This document shows positions 1 to 5,545 of a stretch of DNA of 6,343 nucleotides, in pieces; within the stretch, counting starts at the first letter, position 1, and the number at the start of each line of letters is the position of its first letter. This DNA is from Thermococcales archaeon 44_46 (lineage in GTDB: Archaea; Methanobacteriota_B; Thermococci; Thermococcales; Thermococcaceae): NCBI GenBank assembly GCA_001507935.1, contig LGET01000093.1, forward strand, positions 1 to 6,343, in the 5' to 3' direction. The position numbers and the translations under genes were made by a program. The notes under the pieces were generated by a model. That model ran no database searches. It had not been told where the DNA came from and was given only the letters and a program-made list of their open reading frames with translations.

Positions 1-55
1 GGATTTCCCTCTGAAAACTCAATACAACCACCAATCAACCAAAAAACTTAAGTGC

Positions 56-93
56 TTATAACCCTAACGATCTAATGGGAACTAGGGTTATAA
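56..93. repeat. Perfect 11-bp inverted repeat with a TATA-like core in each arm
   Basis: TTATAACCCTA at 56-66 is exactly reverse-complementary to TAGGGTTATAA at 83-93, with a 16-nt spacer. Pairing stops at both ends of the arms. Each arm carries TTATAA, so a TATA-like element points outward on each strand. It could be a palindromic operator between divergent promoters, an RNA hairpin, or part of a degenerate element. It is not followed directly by a T-run, so a simple terminator is less likely. The repeat is seen directly; its role is unknown. Confidence 0.6.
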
Positions 94-126
94 TTTATTA
101 ACAGTCCTTGGATACCACCCATCAGC

Positions 127-137
127 TTGCTTTTTTC
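127..137 (+). terminator. T-run, possible archaeal terminator
   Basis: A run of six T (131-136) follows TTGC on the plus strand. Archaeal transcription can end at such U-rich tracts without a hairpin. It would only matter for a rightward transcript entering from the left edge, and no gene ending there can be proved. This is a weak call. Confidence 0.25.
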
Positions 138-172
138 GCTAAATGATGTATTGGATTGATTTCAGGAGTAAG

Positions 173-183
173 GACTATAAAAG
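173..183 (+). promoter_or_regulatory. Candidate TATA box upstream of the zinc-ribbon/aldolase operon
   Basis: ACTATAAAAGC at 173-183 is the most TATA-like site before the start at 279, preceded by purine-rich GTAAGG. It would place the transcript start near 204 and give a leader of about 75 nt. A weaker site, CCTAAAAGCC at about 239-248, would instead start transcription about 9 nt before the ATG, matching the short leaders elsewhere in the window. The sequence does not decide between them. Confidence 0.35.
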
Positions 184-278
184 CCACACATGAGATCTTT
201 ACTCCACTTTGCAATTTACACACTCCGTTCATAGCAAACCCTAAAAGCCCAAGTTGCTACTTTTCTGTGGTGAGGGCA

Positions 279-863
279 ATGATAATCTACGAACCAATAA
301 TGCTCGCAATGCCTCTTGCGGAAAAAATTAAAGATCAAATACTGCAGGAAAAGAAACTGCCAGACGGAGAGACCATCCGAAAAATATTGGCCTCTCTCGG
401 TCTTGAAGAGATGTGTCTGGGAAAAGGACTCGCTTTATTCCGCTCCAAGTACGTTTTCGCTCTCGTGATTCCTTCTGCCAGATATATAACAGTGGATATA
501 ATCTCTTCTTCTGGAGACCTAAGCGATGCCCTGGAGCTCATGGTGTATCACGACAGAACCCTTAACGCATACGTAGTTGAGATAGTGCCAGCTAACGAGC
601 TTGAATTCGAAGGAAACATTGGCATAGAGCCGGTTATAATAGATGCAGAGAGTTTTGAACTAAAGAGCACCCCTGTTTTGGGACACTTTGAGAAGGACAA
701 GGACGATATCGTTCTTGTGATAAGCGGAAAAACCTACGATGCATGGAAAGAAAGCGGCAAGCTTGAGGTCTGCCCCATATGCGGGGCTGAAGAACTCGTC
801 TGGCAGAAAGATATTGCCTACTGCAACTCCTGTGGTTTTGGGATAAAGGTGGTGAAAAAATGA
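279..863 (+). CDS. Uncharacterised protein with C-terminal zinc ribbon
   Basis: I do not recognise this 194-residue protein as a named family. The C-terminus is a clear zinc ribbon: Cys165-Pro-Ile-Cys168-Gly, then Cys182-Asn-Ser-Cys185-Gly 13 residues later, which should bind one structural zinc. The rest is a soluble alpha/beta domain without signal peptide or membrane segment: a helical start (about 12-45), then alternating hydrophobic strands (about 55-75 and 97-150). The frame is open back to a TTG at 156, but ATG 279 has GGTGAG four bases upstream, and the extra 41 residues would be Cys/Pro-rich and unlike the remainder. GTG 267/270 are less likely because they overlap the ribosome site. 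The stop overlaps the next start by ATGA, so it is probably translated together with the aldolase gene. Zinc ribbons of this kind occur in nucleic-acid and nucleotide enzymes and as assembly modules; the role here is unknown. Confidence 0.85.
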   Translation: MIIYEPIMLAMPLAEKIKDQILQEKKLPDGETIRKILASLGLEEMCLGKGLALFRSKYVFALVIPSARYITVDIISSSGDLSDALELMVYHDRTLNAYVVEIVPANELEFEGNIGIEPVIIDAESFELKSTPVLGHFEKDKDDIVLVISGKTYDAWKESGKLEVCPICGAEELVWQKDIAYCNSCGFGIKVVKK

Positions 864-1423
864 GCAGAGTTGTCAAGGAGATGCTTATCAGATATTCAAG
901 ACTCGCCCACGAAAGAGGGTTAACGGCCGCATTTGGAGGGAATTTAAGCGTTCTTTTCAACGGAAAGGTTTTCATAAAGGGAACTGGCTCCGTCATGGAT
1001 GAGCTCACACACGGGCAGATAGCCGTCATTGACCTTGAAGGGAATGTTCTAAGCTCTATAAGGCCATCTTCAGAATGGAAGCTCCACGTTGAAGTCTACA
1101 AGCGAAGAAAAGATGTAAAAGCCATAGTCCACCTGCATCCTCCATACTCGATAGTTGCATCCACACTACTTAATGAAGAGCTGCCAATAATAACCCCCGA
1201 AGCGGAAATATATCTAAAAAAGATTCCCATAGCTGAGTTTAAACCGGCTGGAAGCTGGGAATTGGCCGAAGAGACTGCAAAGCATCTGGAACACTACGAT
1301 GCAGTTATCCTTCAAAATCATGGAATAGTAACAGTGGGGAGAAGCTTAAGGGAAGCCTACTACAAGGCAGAATTAGTAGAGGAAAGCGCAAAATTATGGT
1401 ATCTAAAAGAAAAAGGCAGATAA
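860..1423 (+). CDS. fucA: Class II aldolase, L-fuculose-1-phosphate aldolase type
   Basis: This 187-residue protein belongs to the class II aldolase/adducin family, whose FucA members reversibly split L-fuculose 1-phosphate into dihydroxyacetone phosphate and L-lactaldehyde with a zinc ion. Visible family marks are the phosphate-binding Gly-Gly-Asn (26-28) and Thr-Gly-Ser (42-44), Ser-Ser-Glu72 with the catalytic glutamate, zinc ligands His91 and His93 in HLHPPYS, and His154 in QNHGIV. These sit almost where E. coli FucA has Glu73, His92, His94 and His155. The chain is shorter than the bacterial enzyme (about 215) and near the short archaeal forms. In some methanogens such an enzyme is tied to lactaldehyde metabolism. 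The physiological substrate here is not shown, and related epimerases or dehydratases of the fold are possible. GGTGGTGA at 848-855 precedes the ATG, which overlaps the upstream stop. No T-run follows the stop. Confidence 0.88.
   Translation: MSRVVKEMLIRYSRLAHERGLTAAFGGNLSVLFNGKVFIKGTGSVMDELTHGQIAVIDLEGNVLSSIRPSSEWKLHVEVYKRRKDVKAIVHLHPPYSIVASTLLNEELPIITPEAEIYLKKIPIAEFKPAGSWELAEETAKHLEHYDAVILQNHGIVTVGRSLREAYYKAELVEESAKLWYLKEKGR
1404..1416 (-). terminator. T-rich terminator candidate for the UPF0147 gene
   Basis: Read leftward, the sequence just past the UPF0147 stop becomes CCTTTTTCTTTTAG, a strong U-rich tract in the transcript lying inside the 3' end of the convergent aldolase gene. This fits the intrinsic U-tract termination known in Thermococcales. 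It also encodes the Lys-rich tail of the aldolase, so the composition could be incidental. Confidence 0.4.
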
Positions 1424-1424
1424 A

Positions 1425-1679
1425 TCACTTAATCTGCTCTAAAGCACCCAAAACTTCCCAGATTATAGTTCTTGTGTGCATTGGCATATTTGGATCCTCG
1501 CTAATCTCCTCAAGAATAGCAATAGCATCCGCAGCTCTCACACTTGGGTCTTTGCTAGTGTCCATTAGGGCTTCAATTGCCTGTTCAGCGGCTCTCCTAA
1601 TATTTCTTGGGACGATTGTATCCTGAATAACTTGCTCCTTTAGAACCTGGATAATCTGCTGAATCATCTCCTCGCTCAT
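1425..1679 (-). CDS. UPF0147 family protein
   Basis: This small 84-residue, all-helical, acidic soluble protein matches my recollection of the archaeal family UPF0147, which has no established function. The sequence shows repeated helices with HEAT-like spacing: about 4-18 (QQIIQVLKEQV), 26-40 (NIRRAAEQAIEALM), 47-60 (VRAADAIAILEEI) and 69-82. These are linked by short Asp-Pro turns (DTSKDPSV, SEDPNMP). There are no Cys residues and no catalytic-looking motif, so a binding or scaffold role is plausible. The open frame extends to 1742, but ATG 1679 has a near-perfect GGAGGTGG (1685-1692) five bases upstream, so the longer form with a Cys-containing leader is rejected. It has its own BRE/TATA promoter rather than depending on cobO, whose stop lies 90 nt upstream. 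Its stop is one base from that of the convergent aldolase gene. Confidence 0.88.
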   Translation of the reverse strand: MSEEMIQQIIQVLKEQVIQDTIVPRNIRRAAEQAIEALMDTSKDPSVRAADAIAILEEISEDPNMPMHTRTIIWEVLGALEQIK

Positions 1680-1746
1680 TTCCACCACCTCCGATTTAAG
1701 TAAGAATTCGTAACTAAATTCTTTCACGCATATATTGCACATTTGT

Positions 1747-1763
1747 TATTAAAACCTTTTCGG
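1747..1763 (-). promoter_or_regulatory. BRE/TATA promoter of the UPF0147 gene
   Basis: On the minus strand this reads CCGAAAAGG followed by TTTTAATA, close to the purine-rich BRE plus AT-rich TATA pattern of Thermococcales. Transcription should start about 25 nt downstream, near 1722-1728, giving a leader of about 45 nt. It lies just past the cobO stop, so UPF0147 can be transcribed on its own. Confidence 0.65.
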
Positions 1764-1769
1764 TAGTTT

Positions 1770-2300
1770 TTAATACTCTACACCCTTTCTAGCAACCACT
1801 CCTTTAGCATAGGGATGCTTTATTTCCCTCATTTCCGTCACATAGTCCGCTAATTCGTAAAGCTCTTCCGGGCAGTATCTGCCTGTTAAAACTAGCTCAG
1901 TGTTTGGGGCTTTTTCTTTTATGAGCTCCTTAACTTCGTCGAGTGCTATCATTCCAAATCCCAGAGCCACACATATCTCGTCCAGAATTACGAGATCCCA
2001 TTCGCCGCTTTTAACGACTTCCCCAGCCCTTTTTAAGGCCTTCTTTGCGGCTTCAATATCTTCCGGCTCAGGCTTTCCGTGGACAAACTTCGGCAAACCA
2101 TAGGACTCAACGACAATTCCACATTCCGGGGCTTTTTTCTGCTCCCCATAAACATCGGCAGATTTCAAAAACTGTATCATTATTACTTTTCCTCCGTTGC
2201 CGAGCATCCTCAAGGCCAATCCTAAGGCCGCAGTGGTCTTTCCTTTTCCATTTCCTGTGTATATGTGCACCAGGCCGAGTTTCTCTTTCCAGTCAGCCAT
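1770..2300 (-). CDS. cobO: Cob(I)alamin adenosyltransferase, CobA/CobO/BtuR type
   Basis: This 176-residue enzyme is a P-loop corrinoid adenosyltransferase, which moves the adenosyl group of ATP onto cob(I)alamin to form adenosylcobalamin. The sequence shows Walker A GNGKGKTT at residues 16-23 after the beta strand LVHIYT, a Walker B-like strand LVILDE at 103-108, Leu-Thr-Gly-Arg at 138-141, and the family tail HPYAKGVVARKGVEY at 162-176. It lacks the longer N-terminal segment of the E. coli enzyme (about 196 residues). The ATG has GGTGGG (2306-2311) five bases upstream. No other cobalamin gene is in the window, so it stands alone and would fit salvage of imported corrinoid for B12-dependent enzymes such as methylmalonyl-CoA mutase or ribonucleotide reductase; that link is inferred. 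It is divergent from the aminopeptidase gene. Confidence 0.93.
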   Translation of the reverse strand: MADWKEKLGLVHIYTGNGKGKTTAALGLALRMLGNGGKVIMIQFLKSADVYGEQKKAPECGIVVESYGLPKFVHGKPEPEDIEAAKKALKRAGEVVKSGEWDLVILDEICVALGFGMIALDEVKELIKEKAPNTELVLTGRYCPEELYELADYVTEMREIKHPYAKGVVARKGVEY

Positions 2301-2330
2301 GTTTACCCACCAAAAAACTTGGCACTGAAG

Positions 2331-2337
2331 TATTTAT
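2331..2337 (-). promoter_or_regulatory. TATA box for cobO
   Basis: The minus strand reads ATAAATA, with transcription expected to start near 2308-2312 and a leader of about 10 nt that begins at the GGTGGG ribosome site. The BRE position is not strongly purine-rich, so the call is moderate. It sits 14 bp from the opposing TATA box of the aminopeptidase gene. Confidence 0.45.
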
Positions 2338-2342
2338 CAATT

Positions 2343-2359
2343 GCGAAAGAGCTTTTATT
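2343..2359 (+). promoter_or_regulatory. BRE/TATA promoter of the aminopeptidase-PLP enzyme operon
   Basis: GCGAAAGAG followed by CTTTTATT (2352-2359) resembles the Thermococcales BRE plus TATA arrangement. The predicted transcript start is near 2380, at the GGTGAT ribosome site (2380-2385), giving a leader of only about 10 nt before ATG 2389. No competing promoter is seen between the two rightward genes. Confidence 0.55.
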
Positions 2360-2388
2360 GTTTGAGTGTGATTCTTTTTGGTGATTGC

Positions 2389-3477
2389 ATGAAAGCCCCC
2401 GAACTTGGTATTAGGATTGGAGTTTTTGAACACGGCAGGAGAAACTCGATAAGCGACGTTAAAGGTGTCAAAGTCGGCCATGTAACGCTGATTCAGGGTG
2501 AAGGGAAACTAGTTCCCGGTAAAGGCCCTGTAAGAACGGGAGTAACTGCTATAATCCCCCACGATGGAAACATCTACAAGGAGAAGCTTCTGGCGAATGC
2601 CTTCGTTATGAACGGTTATGCTAAGCCAGTTGGCCTTATTCAGGTTCAAGAGCTTGGAACCCTTGAGACACCGATAATACTAACCAACACTCTGAGCATT
2701 GGCACTGCCGCTGATGCCCTTATCGATTACATGCTTGAGCAAAATGAGGACATAGGAGTGACCACCGGTTCTGTTAATCCAGTAGTTATGGAATGCAACG
2801 ACTCTTACCTCAATGACATCAGGGGAAAGCACGTTAAAAGAGAGCACGTGCTTGAAGCAATTAAAAACGCAAAAGAAGACTTCGAGGAAGGTGCTGTTGG
2901 TGCTGGAACTGGGATGAGTGCCTTTGAATTCAAAGGCGGGATTGGTTCTTCCTCCAGAGTTGTGGATATTGAGGGCAGAAAGTACACCGTTGGAGCTTTG
3001 GTTTTGAGTAATTTTGGTAAAAGGGAAGACCTAACGATAGCCGGAGTTCCCGTAGGGCTGGAGCTGAAGGGCTGGCCCGGAAAAGGGGGAGAAGGGAAGG
3101 GAAGCATAATAATGGTTGTTGCGACCGATGCTCCCCTAACTTCAAGACAGCTGTACAGGGTCGCCAAGAGGGGTGCCGTGGGACTGGCGAGAACCGGAGG
3201 TTATGCATACAATGGAAGCGGCGATATAGTTTTTGCCTTTTCAACTGCGCAGAGGATAAAACACTATCAAAAAGAGCCGCTGACCATAGAAGCGCTGCCA
3301 GATGACACCTTATCGCCTCTTTTTAAGGCTACGGCTGAGGCCGTCGAGGAAGCGATAATTAACTCTCTCCTCCAAGCAAAGACAATGAGTGGAAGGGACA
3401 ATCACATTCGCTACGCTCTTCCCAGAGATGAGCTCATAAAGATAATGGAAAAATATGGGAGATTATACAAGAGCTGA
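2389..3477 (+). CDS. DmpA/P1-family self-processing aminopeptidase (peptidase S58)
   Basis: This 362-residue protein belongs to the DmpA family of N-terminal nucleophile hydrolases (MEROPS S58), which includes L-aminopeptidase/D-Ala-esterase-amidases and beta-peptidyl aminopeptidases. Members cut themselves at a Gly-Ser or Asn-Ser bond to free the catalytic serine. Here that bond should be Gly238-Ser239 in GKGSIIMVVATDAPL, giving an alpha chain of 238 and a beta chain of 124 residues, close to DmpA (Ser250 of about 375). Other family marks are TGVTAI (50-55), TNTLSIGTAADAL (99-111), TTGSVNPVV (125-133), GGIGSSSR (183-190), LSNFG (206-210) and Ser277-Gly-Asp279, equivalent to the Ser288/Glu or Asp290 pair. 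No signal peptide is seen. ATG 2389 is chosen over 2341 because of GGTGAT four to nine bases upstream and the promoter position. The preference for L-, D- or beta-residues cannot be read from sequence. Confidence 0.92.
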   Translation: MKAPELGIRIGVFEHGRRNSISDVKGVKVGHVTLIQGEGKLVPGKGPVRTGVTAIIPHDGNIYKEKLLANAFVMNGYAKPVGLIQVQELGTLETPIILTNTLSIGTAADALIDYMLEQNEDIGVTTGSVNPVVMECNDSYLNDIRGKHVKREHVLEAIKNAKEDFEEGAVGAGTGMSAFEFKGGIGSSSRVVDIEGRKYTVGALVLSNFGKREDLTIAGVPVGLELKGWPGKGGEGKGSIIMVVATDAPLTSRQLYRVAKRGAVGLARTGGYAYNGSGDIVFAFSTAQRIKHYQKEPLTIEALPDDTLSPLFKATAEAVEEAIINSLLQAKTMSGRDNHIRYALPRDELIKIMEKYGRLYKS

Positions 3478-3486
3478 GGTGGAAAC

Positions 3487-4683
3487 ATGAACCTTAAACA
3501 TCTCTTCCCCGGATTAAAGAATTTTAAGGTTTACCTGAACACGGCAAGTGCTGGATTTTTGCCGTTGACTGCCCTTAAAAGAACTATGGACTTTCTGGTC
3601 TATCTGGTGGATTTTAAGGAAGGCGTTGATTCAGTTGACTTTCTTGACAAAGAAATCATGGAGAAAGTCCTCAAAGAGGGCGCAAAGCTGTTTCATACCA
3701 GCAAAGAGAATTTAACTCTCTCAGTCCAGACAACTGAAGGACTAAGGAGATTGCTCTCATCGCTGGAGCCGAGAAAGGGTATGAATATTGTTTCCTTTGA
3801 TATGGAATTTCCATCACTTGCCTGTCTCCTTAAGAGCTATGCGAAAAAGCACGGTCTGGAGCTTAGGATCGTCAAAAACAGAGATGGATGGTACTTCATT
3901 GAAGACGTTGAGAAAGCTGTGGATGATAATACCTTTGCAGTGATCGGAAGCAGTGTCCAGTGGATCTCGGGCCAAAGGATGGACATAAAAGAAATCTCCA
4001 AAGTTGCCCACGAGCATGGTGCATGGCTTATAGTGGATGCTGTTCAGCATGCAGGCAGCTTAACTCTCTATCCTGAAAAAGAGGGGGTTGATGCCTTTGT
4101 TGCAGGGGGAGAGAAATGGCTGCTCAACCCCTCCGTTGGTTCCGGAGTTATGTATATCCCCAATGAGCTCATCGAAGAGGCCTCGCCACTGCCCGGACTG
4201 TTAAACATGAAGCCCCCGATAGGAGAATGGTCATCATGGTGGGGTTTGCCGGAAAAGAACCCCTGGGGAGAATTCGAGCTAAGAGAAGATGCGAGAAGAC
4301 TCGATTTTGGCAGTGGCCCACCTTACCTCCTGGCGGCAGCCCTATGGGGTGCCCTGGAGCTGATAAACAATGTGGGCATTGAAAAAATCGAGAGGCACAA
4401 CACCAAGCTCGCAGGAAAAATCAGGGATGAAGCCCTAAGCTTAGGGCTAGAGATTATTGGCAACGAAAATTGGGAGAACTCGGCAATAGTCACAATAAAA
4501 ACCGGCTTAAGCTATGAGAAAGAAGAAGAAATTTACCAGCAGATGATTGCTGAGGGAATAAAGGTCAGCCACAGAGGAGTTTTAGGACACTTTGGTATAC
4601 GGGCTTCTCCTCATTTATACAACGAAATGGATGACGTAGAGGCATTTTTGACCTCCCTTGTGAATCTCCTCTCTAGAGTCTGA
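3487..4683 (+). CDS. Class V aminotransferase-like PLP enzyme
   Basis: This 398-residue protein is a fold-type I, PLP-dependent enzyme of aminotransferase class V, the group holding cysteine desulfurases, isopenicillin-N epimerase-like proteins and kynureninase. The cofactor site is visible: Thr-Thr-Glu-Gly (82-85), Asp184-Ala-Val-Gln187-His188, and the Schiff-base lysine Lys210 in GGEKWLL. The C-terminal IRASPHLYNEMDDVE (371-385) is the usual Arg-x-Ser-x-His-x-Tyr-Asn end of the class. The only cysteine in the chain is Cys113, in the large domain and not on the catalytic loop, so it is unlikely to be a cysteine desulfurase despite resembling CsdA/SufS. Likely activities are transamination, epimerisation or elimination on an amino acid; the substrate is unknown. 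The ATG has GAGGTGG (3476-3482) overlapping the preceding stop, with 9 nt between genes, so it is surely in one operon with the aminopeptidase. Its end overlaps the convergent gene by 11 bp. Confidence 0.88.
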   Translation: MNLKHLFPGLKNFKVYLNTASAGFLPLTALKRTMDFLVYLVDFKEGVDSVDFLDKEIMEKVLKEGAKLFHTSKENLTLSVQTTEGLRRLLSSLEPRKGMNIVSFDMEFPSLACLLKSYAKKHGLELRIVKNRDGWYFIEDVEKAVDDNTFAVIGSSVQWISGQRMDIKEISKVAHEHGAWLIVDAVQHAGSLTLYPEKEGVDAFVAGGEKWLLNPSVGSGVMYIPNELIEEASPLPGLLNMKPPIGEWSSWWGLPEKNPWGEFELREDARRLDFGSGPPYLLAAALWGALELINNVGIEKIERHNTKLAGKIRDEALSLGLEIIGNENWENSAIVTIKTGLSYEKEEEIYQQMIAEGIKVSHRGVLGHFGIRASPHLYNEMDDVEAFLTSLVNLLSRV

Positions 4684-5518
4684 TTTCTTCATATTTTTTC
4701 TTCATCAGCAGGGCATCACCTTCTATGTTGGGGCTCTCGCTTATAACGACCCCTTTGACCCTAAATTCCTTCAAAACTCTCAGCAAATCCTCCCACTTCA
4801 AATCGCTTTCCTGCAGGTTCAAGTGGTTCTTCTCGCCCTTTTCGGAGTAGTGTATTCCGCTTATATGAATGTGCATGTTGTCCAAAGCCTCCCTGCCGAG
4901 TTCCTTTTCAATCAAAGATAGCATCTCCCTCCACTCTTCAATGCTGTTGTATTTTCCTCCTGTTCTTGCGTGGCAGTGGGCAAAATCTATAGCAGGCAAA
5001 ACTTGTTCAACATCCTGGCTCAGCTTTATTAGCTCCTTAAGGTTTCCAAATTGTGTTGGCTTTCCAGTGAGCTCTGGCCTTATCCACACGTCTATTCCCT
5101 TGTCCTGCAGGACTTTCACAATATCCTTTATTTCATTCTTAATTTTCTCGTAGACCTTTGAAGGGTCTTGTTTTAAATAGTAACCTGCGTGGAAGACCAC
5201 ACTCCAGCCCCCGGCATCATGCAAACGCTCTGCACTCTGGATTATCCTCTTCTTGCTCGCTTCTACTTTCGCCTTCTCTGCTGCGTTTAGGTTTATGTAA
5301 TAGGGCGCATGTGCCGTGAGAAGAACATCGTTCTTTCGGGCAACGTATTTTATTTTTTTAGCAAGTTCTGGGGTGATATTAACTCCTCTCACAAACTCAA
5401 GTTCCATTGCATCCAAGCCGAGCTTTCTGACCTGCTCTATGCCTGTGAGTGTTGAGGGTTTTGGAGTTGAAAGAGGTATTCCGGCTGTTCCAAACCTCAG
5501 CCTGTCAATCTTTATCAC
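4673..5518 (-). CDS. Endonuclease IV-like TIM-barrel protein
   Basis: This 281-residue protein has the AP endonuclease family 2 / xylose isomerase-like TIM barrel. Endonuclease IV cuts DNA 5' to abasic sites using three zinc ions. Counting from GTG 5518, the ligand set lines up well with E. coli Nfo: His70 (AHAPYY), His110 (FHAGYY), Glu149 (RPELTG), Asp178 and His181 (IDFAHCH), His218 (HISGI), His232 and Glu261 (SESP). Differences are the Glu motif (RPELTG rather than LENTAG) and the seventh site, where Glu229-x-x-His232 stands in place of Nfo's Asp229-x-His231. Length is like Nfo (285). The frame opens at GTG 5527, but GTG 5518 has GGGTGG exactly five bases upstream, the same spacing as the UPF0147 gene; an ATG is absent. 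Abasic-site endonuclease is the best guess; a sugar isomerase-like enzyme of the same fold is the alternative. Confidence 0.82.
   Translation of the reverse strand: MIKIDRLRFGTAGIPLSTPKPSTLTGIEQVRKLGLDAMELEFVRGVNITPELAKKIKYVARKNDVLLTAHAPYYINLNAAEKAKVEASKKRIIQSAERLHDAGGWSVVFHAGYYLKQDPSKVYEKIKNEIKDIVKVLQDKGIDVWIRPELTGKPTQFGNLKELIKLSQDVEQVLPAIDFAHCHARTGGKYNSIEEWREMLSLIEKELGREALDNMHIHISGIHYSEKGEKNHLNLQESDLKWEDLLRVLKEFRVKGVVISESPNIEGDALLMKKKYEEIRL
4684..4704 (+). terminator. T-rich terminator after the PLP enzyme gene
   Basis: Just past the stop the plus strand runs TTTCTTCATATTTTTTCTTC, including six T at 4694-4699. This fits a U-tract terminator for the rightward operon. It lies over the 3' coding end of the opposing TIM-barrel gene, where it corresponds to Lys codons, so composition alone might explain it. 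Confidence 0.45.
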
Positions 5519-5529
5519 TTCCACCACCC
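5518..5529 (-). promoter_or_regulatory. Ribosome binding site that decides a GTG start
   Basis: The minus strand reads GGGTGGTGGAAGTG here. Three in-frame GTG codons lie in this stretch (first bases at 5527, 5524, 5518). The upstream two overlap the GGGTGG ribosome site, while the third follows it by five bases, so 5518 is the probable start. Confidence 0.6.
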
Positions 5530-5545
5530 AAAATTAGGTAATCCT

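Noticed and set aside
1..55. Possible end of a rightward gene (frame 1 open to TAA at 49-51) or start of a leftward gene (GTG/TTG codons at 20-31 on the minus strand, with GGTGG just upstream of the TTG at 22)
   Set aside because: Both readings are under 20 codons and cannot be told apart without the left flank. Neither translation is recognisable.
141..170. Possible C/D-box guide RNA (ATGATG-like box C near 143)
   Set aside because: No CTGA box D or paired C'/D' boxes at suitable spacing were found.
190..234. 14-codon open frame in the leader (ATG 190 to TAG 232-234)
   Set aside because: It has no ribosome site and no pattern suggesting an attenuation peptide.
156..278. N-terminal extension of the zinc-ribbon protein from TTG 156
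   Set aside because: There is no ribosome site at 156, the 41 residues are compositionally unlike the rest, and TATA-like sites lie inside the stretch. GGTGAG before ATG 279 gives a better start.
1680..1742. Longer UPF0147 form starting at 1742
   Set aside because: It would begin upstream of the predicted transcript start region and include the ribosome site as coding. The family length agrees with the 84-residue form.
2930..3244. Long open frames antisense to the aminopeptidase gene
   Set aside because: Their Pro/Ser/Leu/Arg-rich translations are typical shadows of a real gene, and they lack ribosome sites and promoters.
3487..4683. Cysteine desulfurase (SufS/NifS) assignment
   Set aside because: No cysteine is present in the C-terminal catalytic loop region. 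The only cysteine is residue 113.
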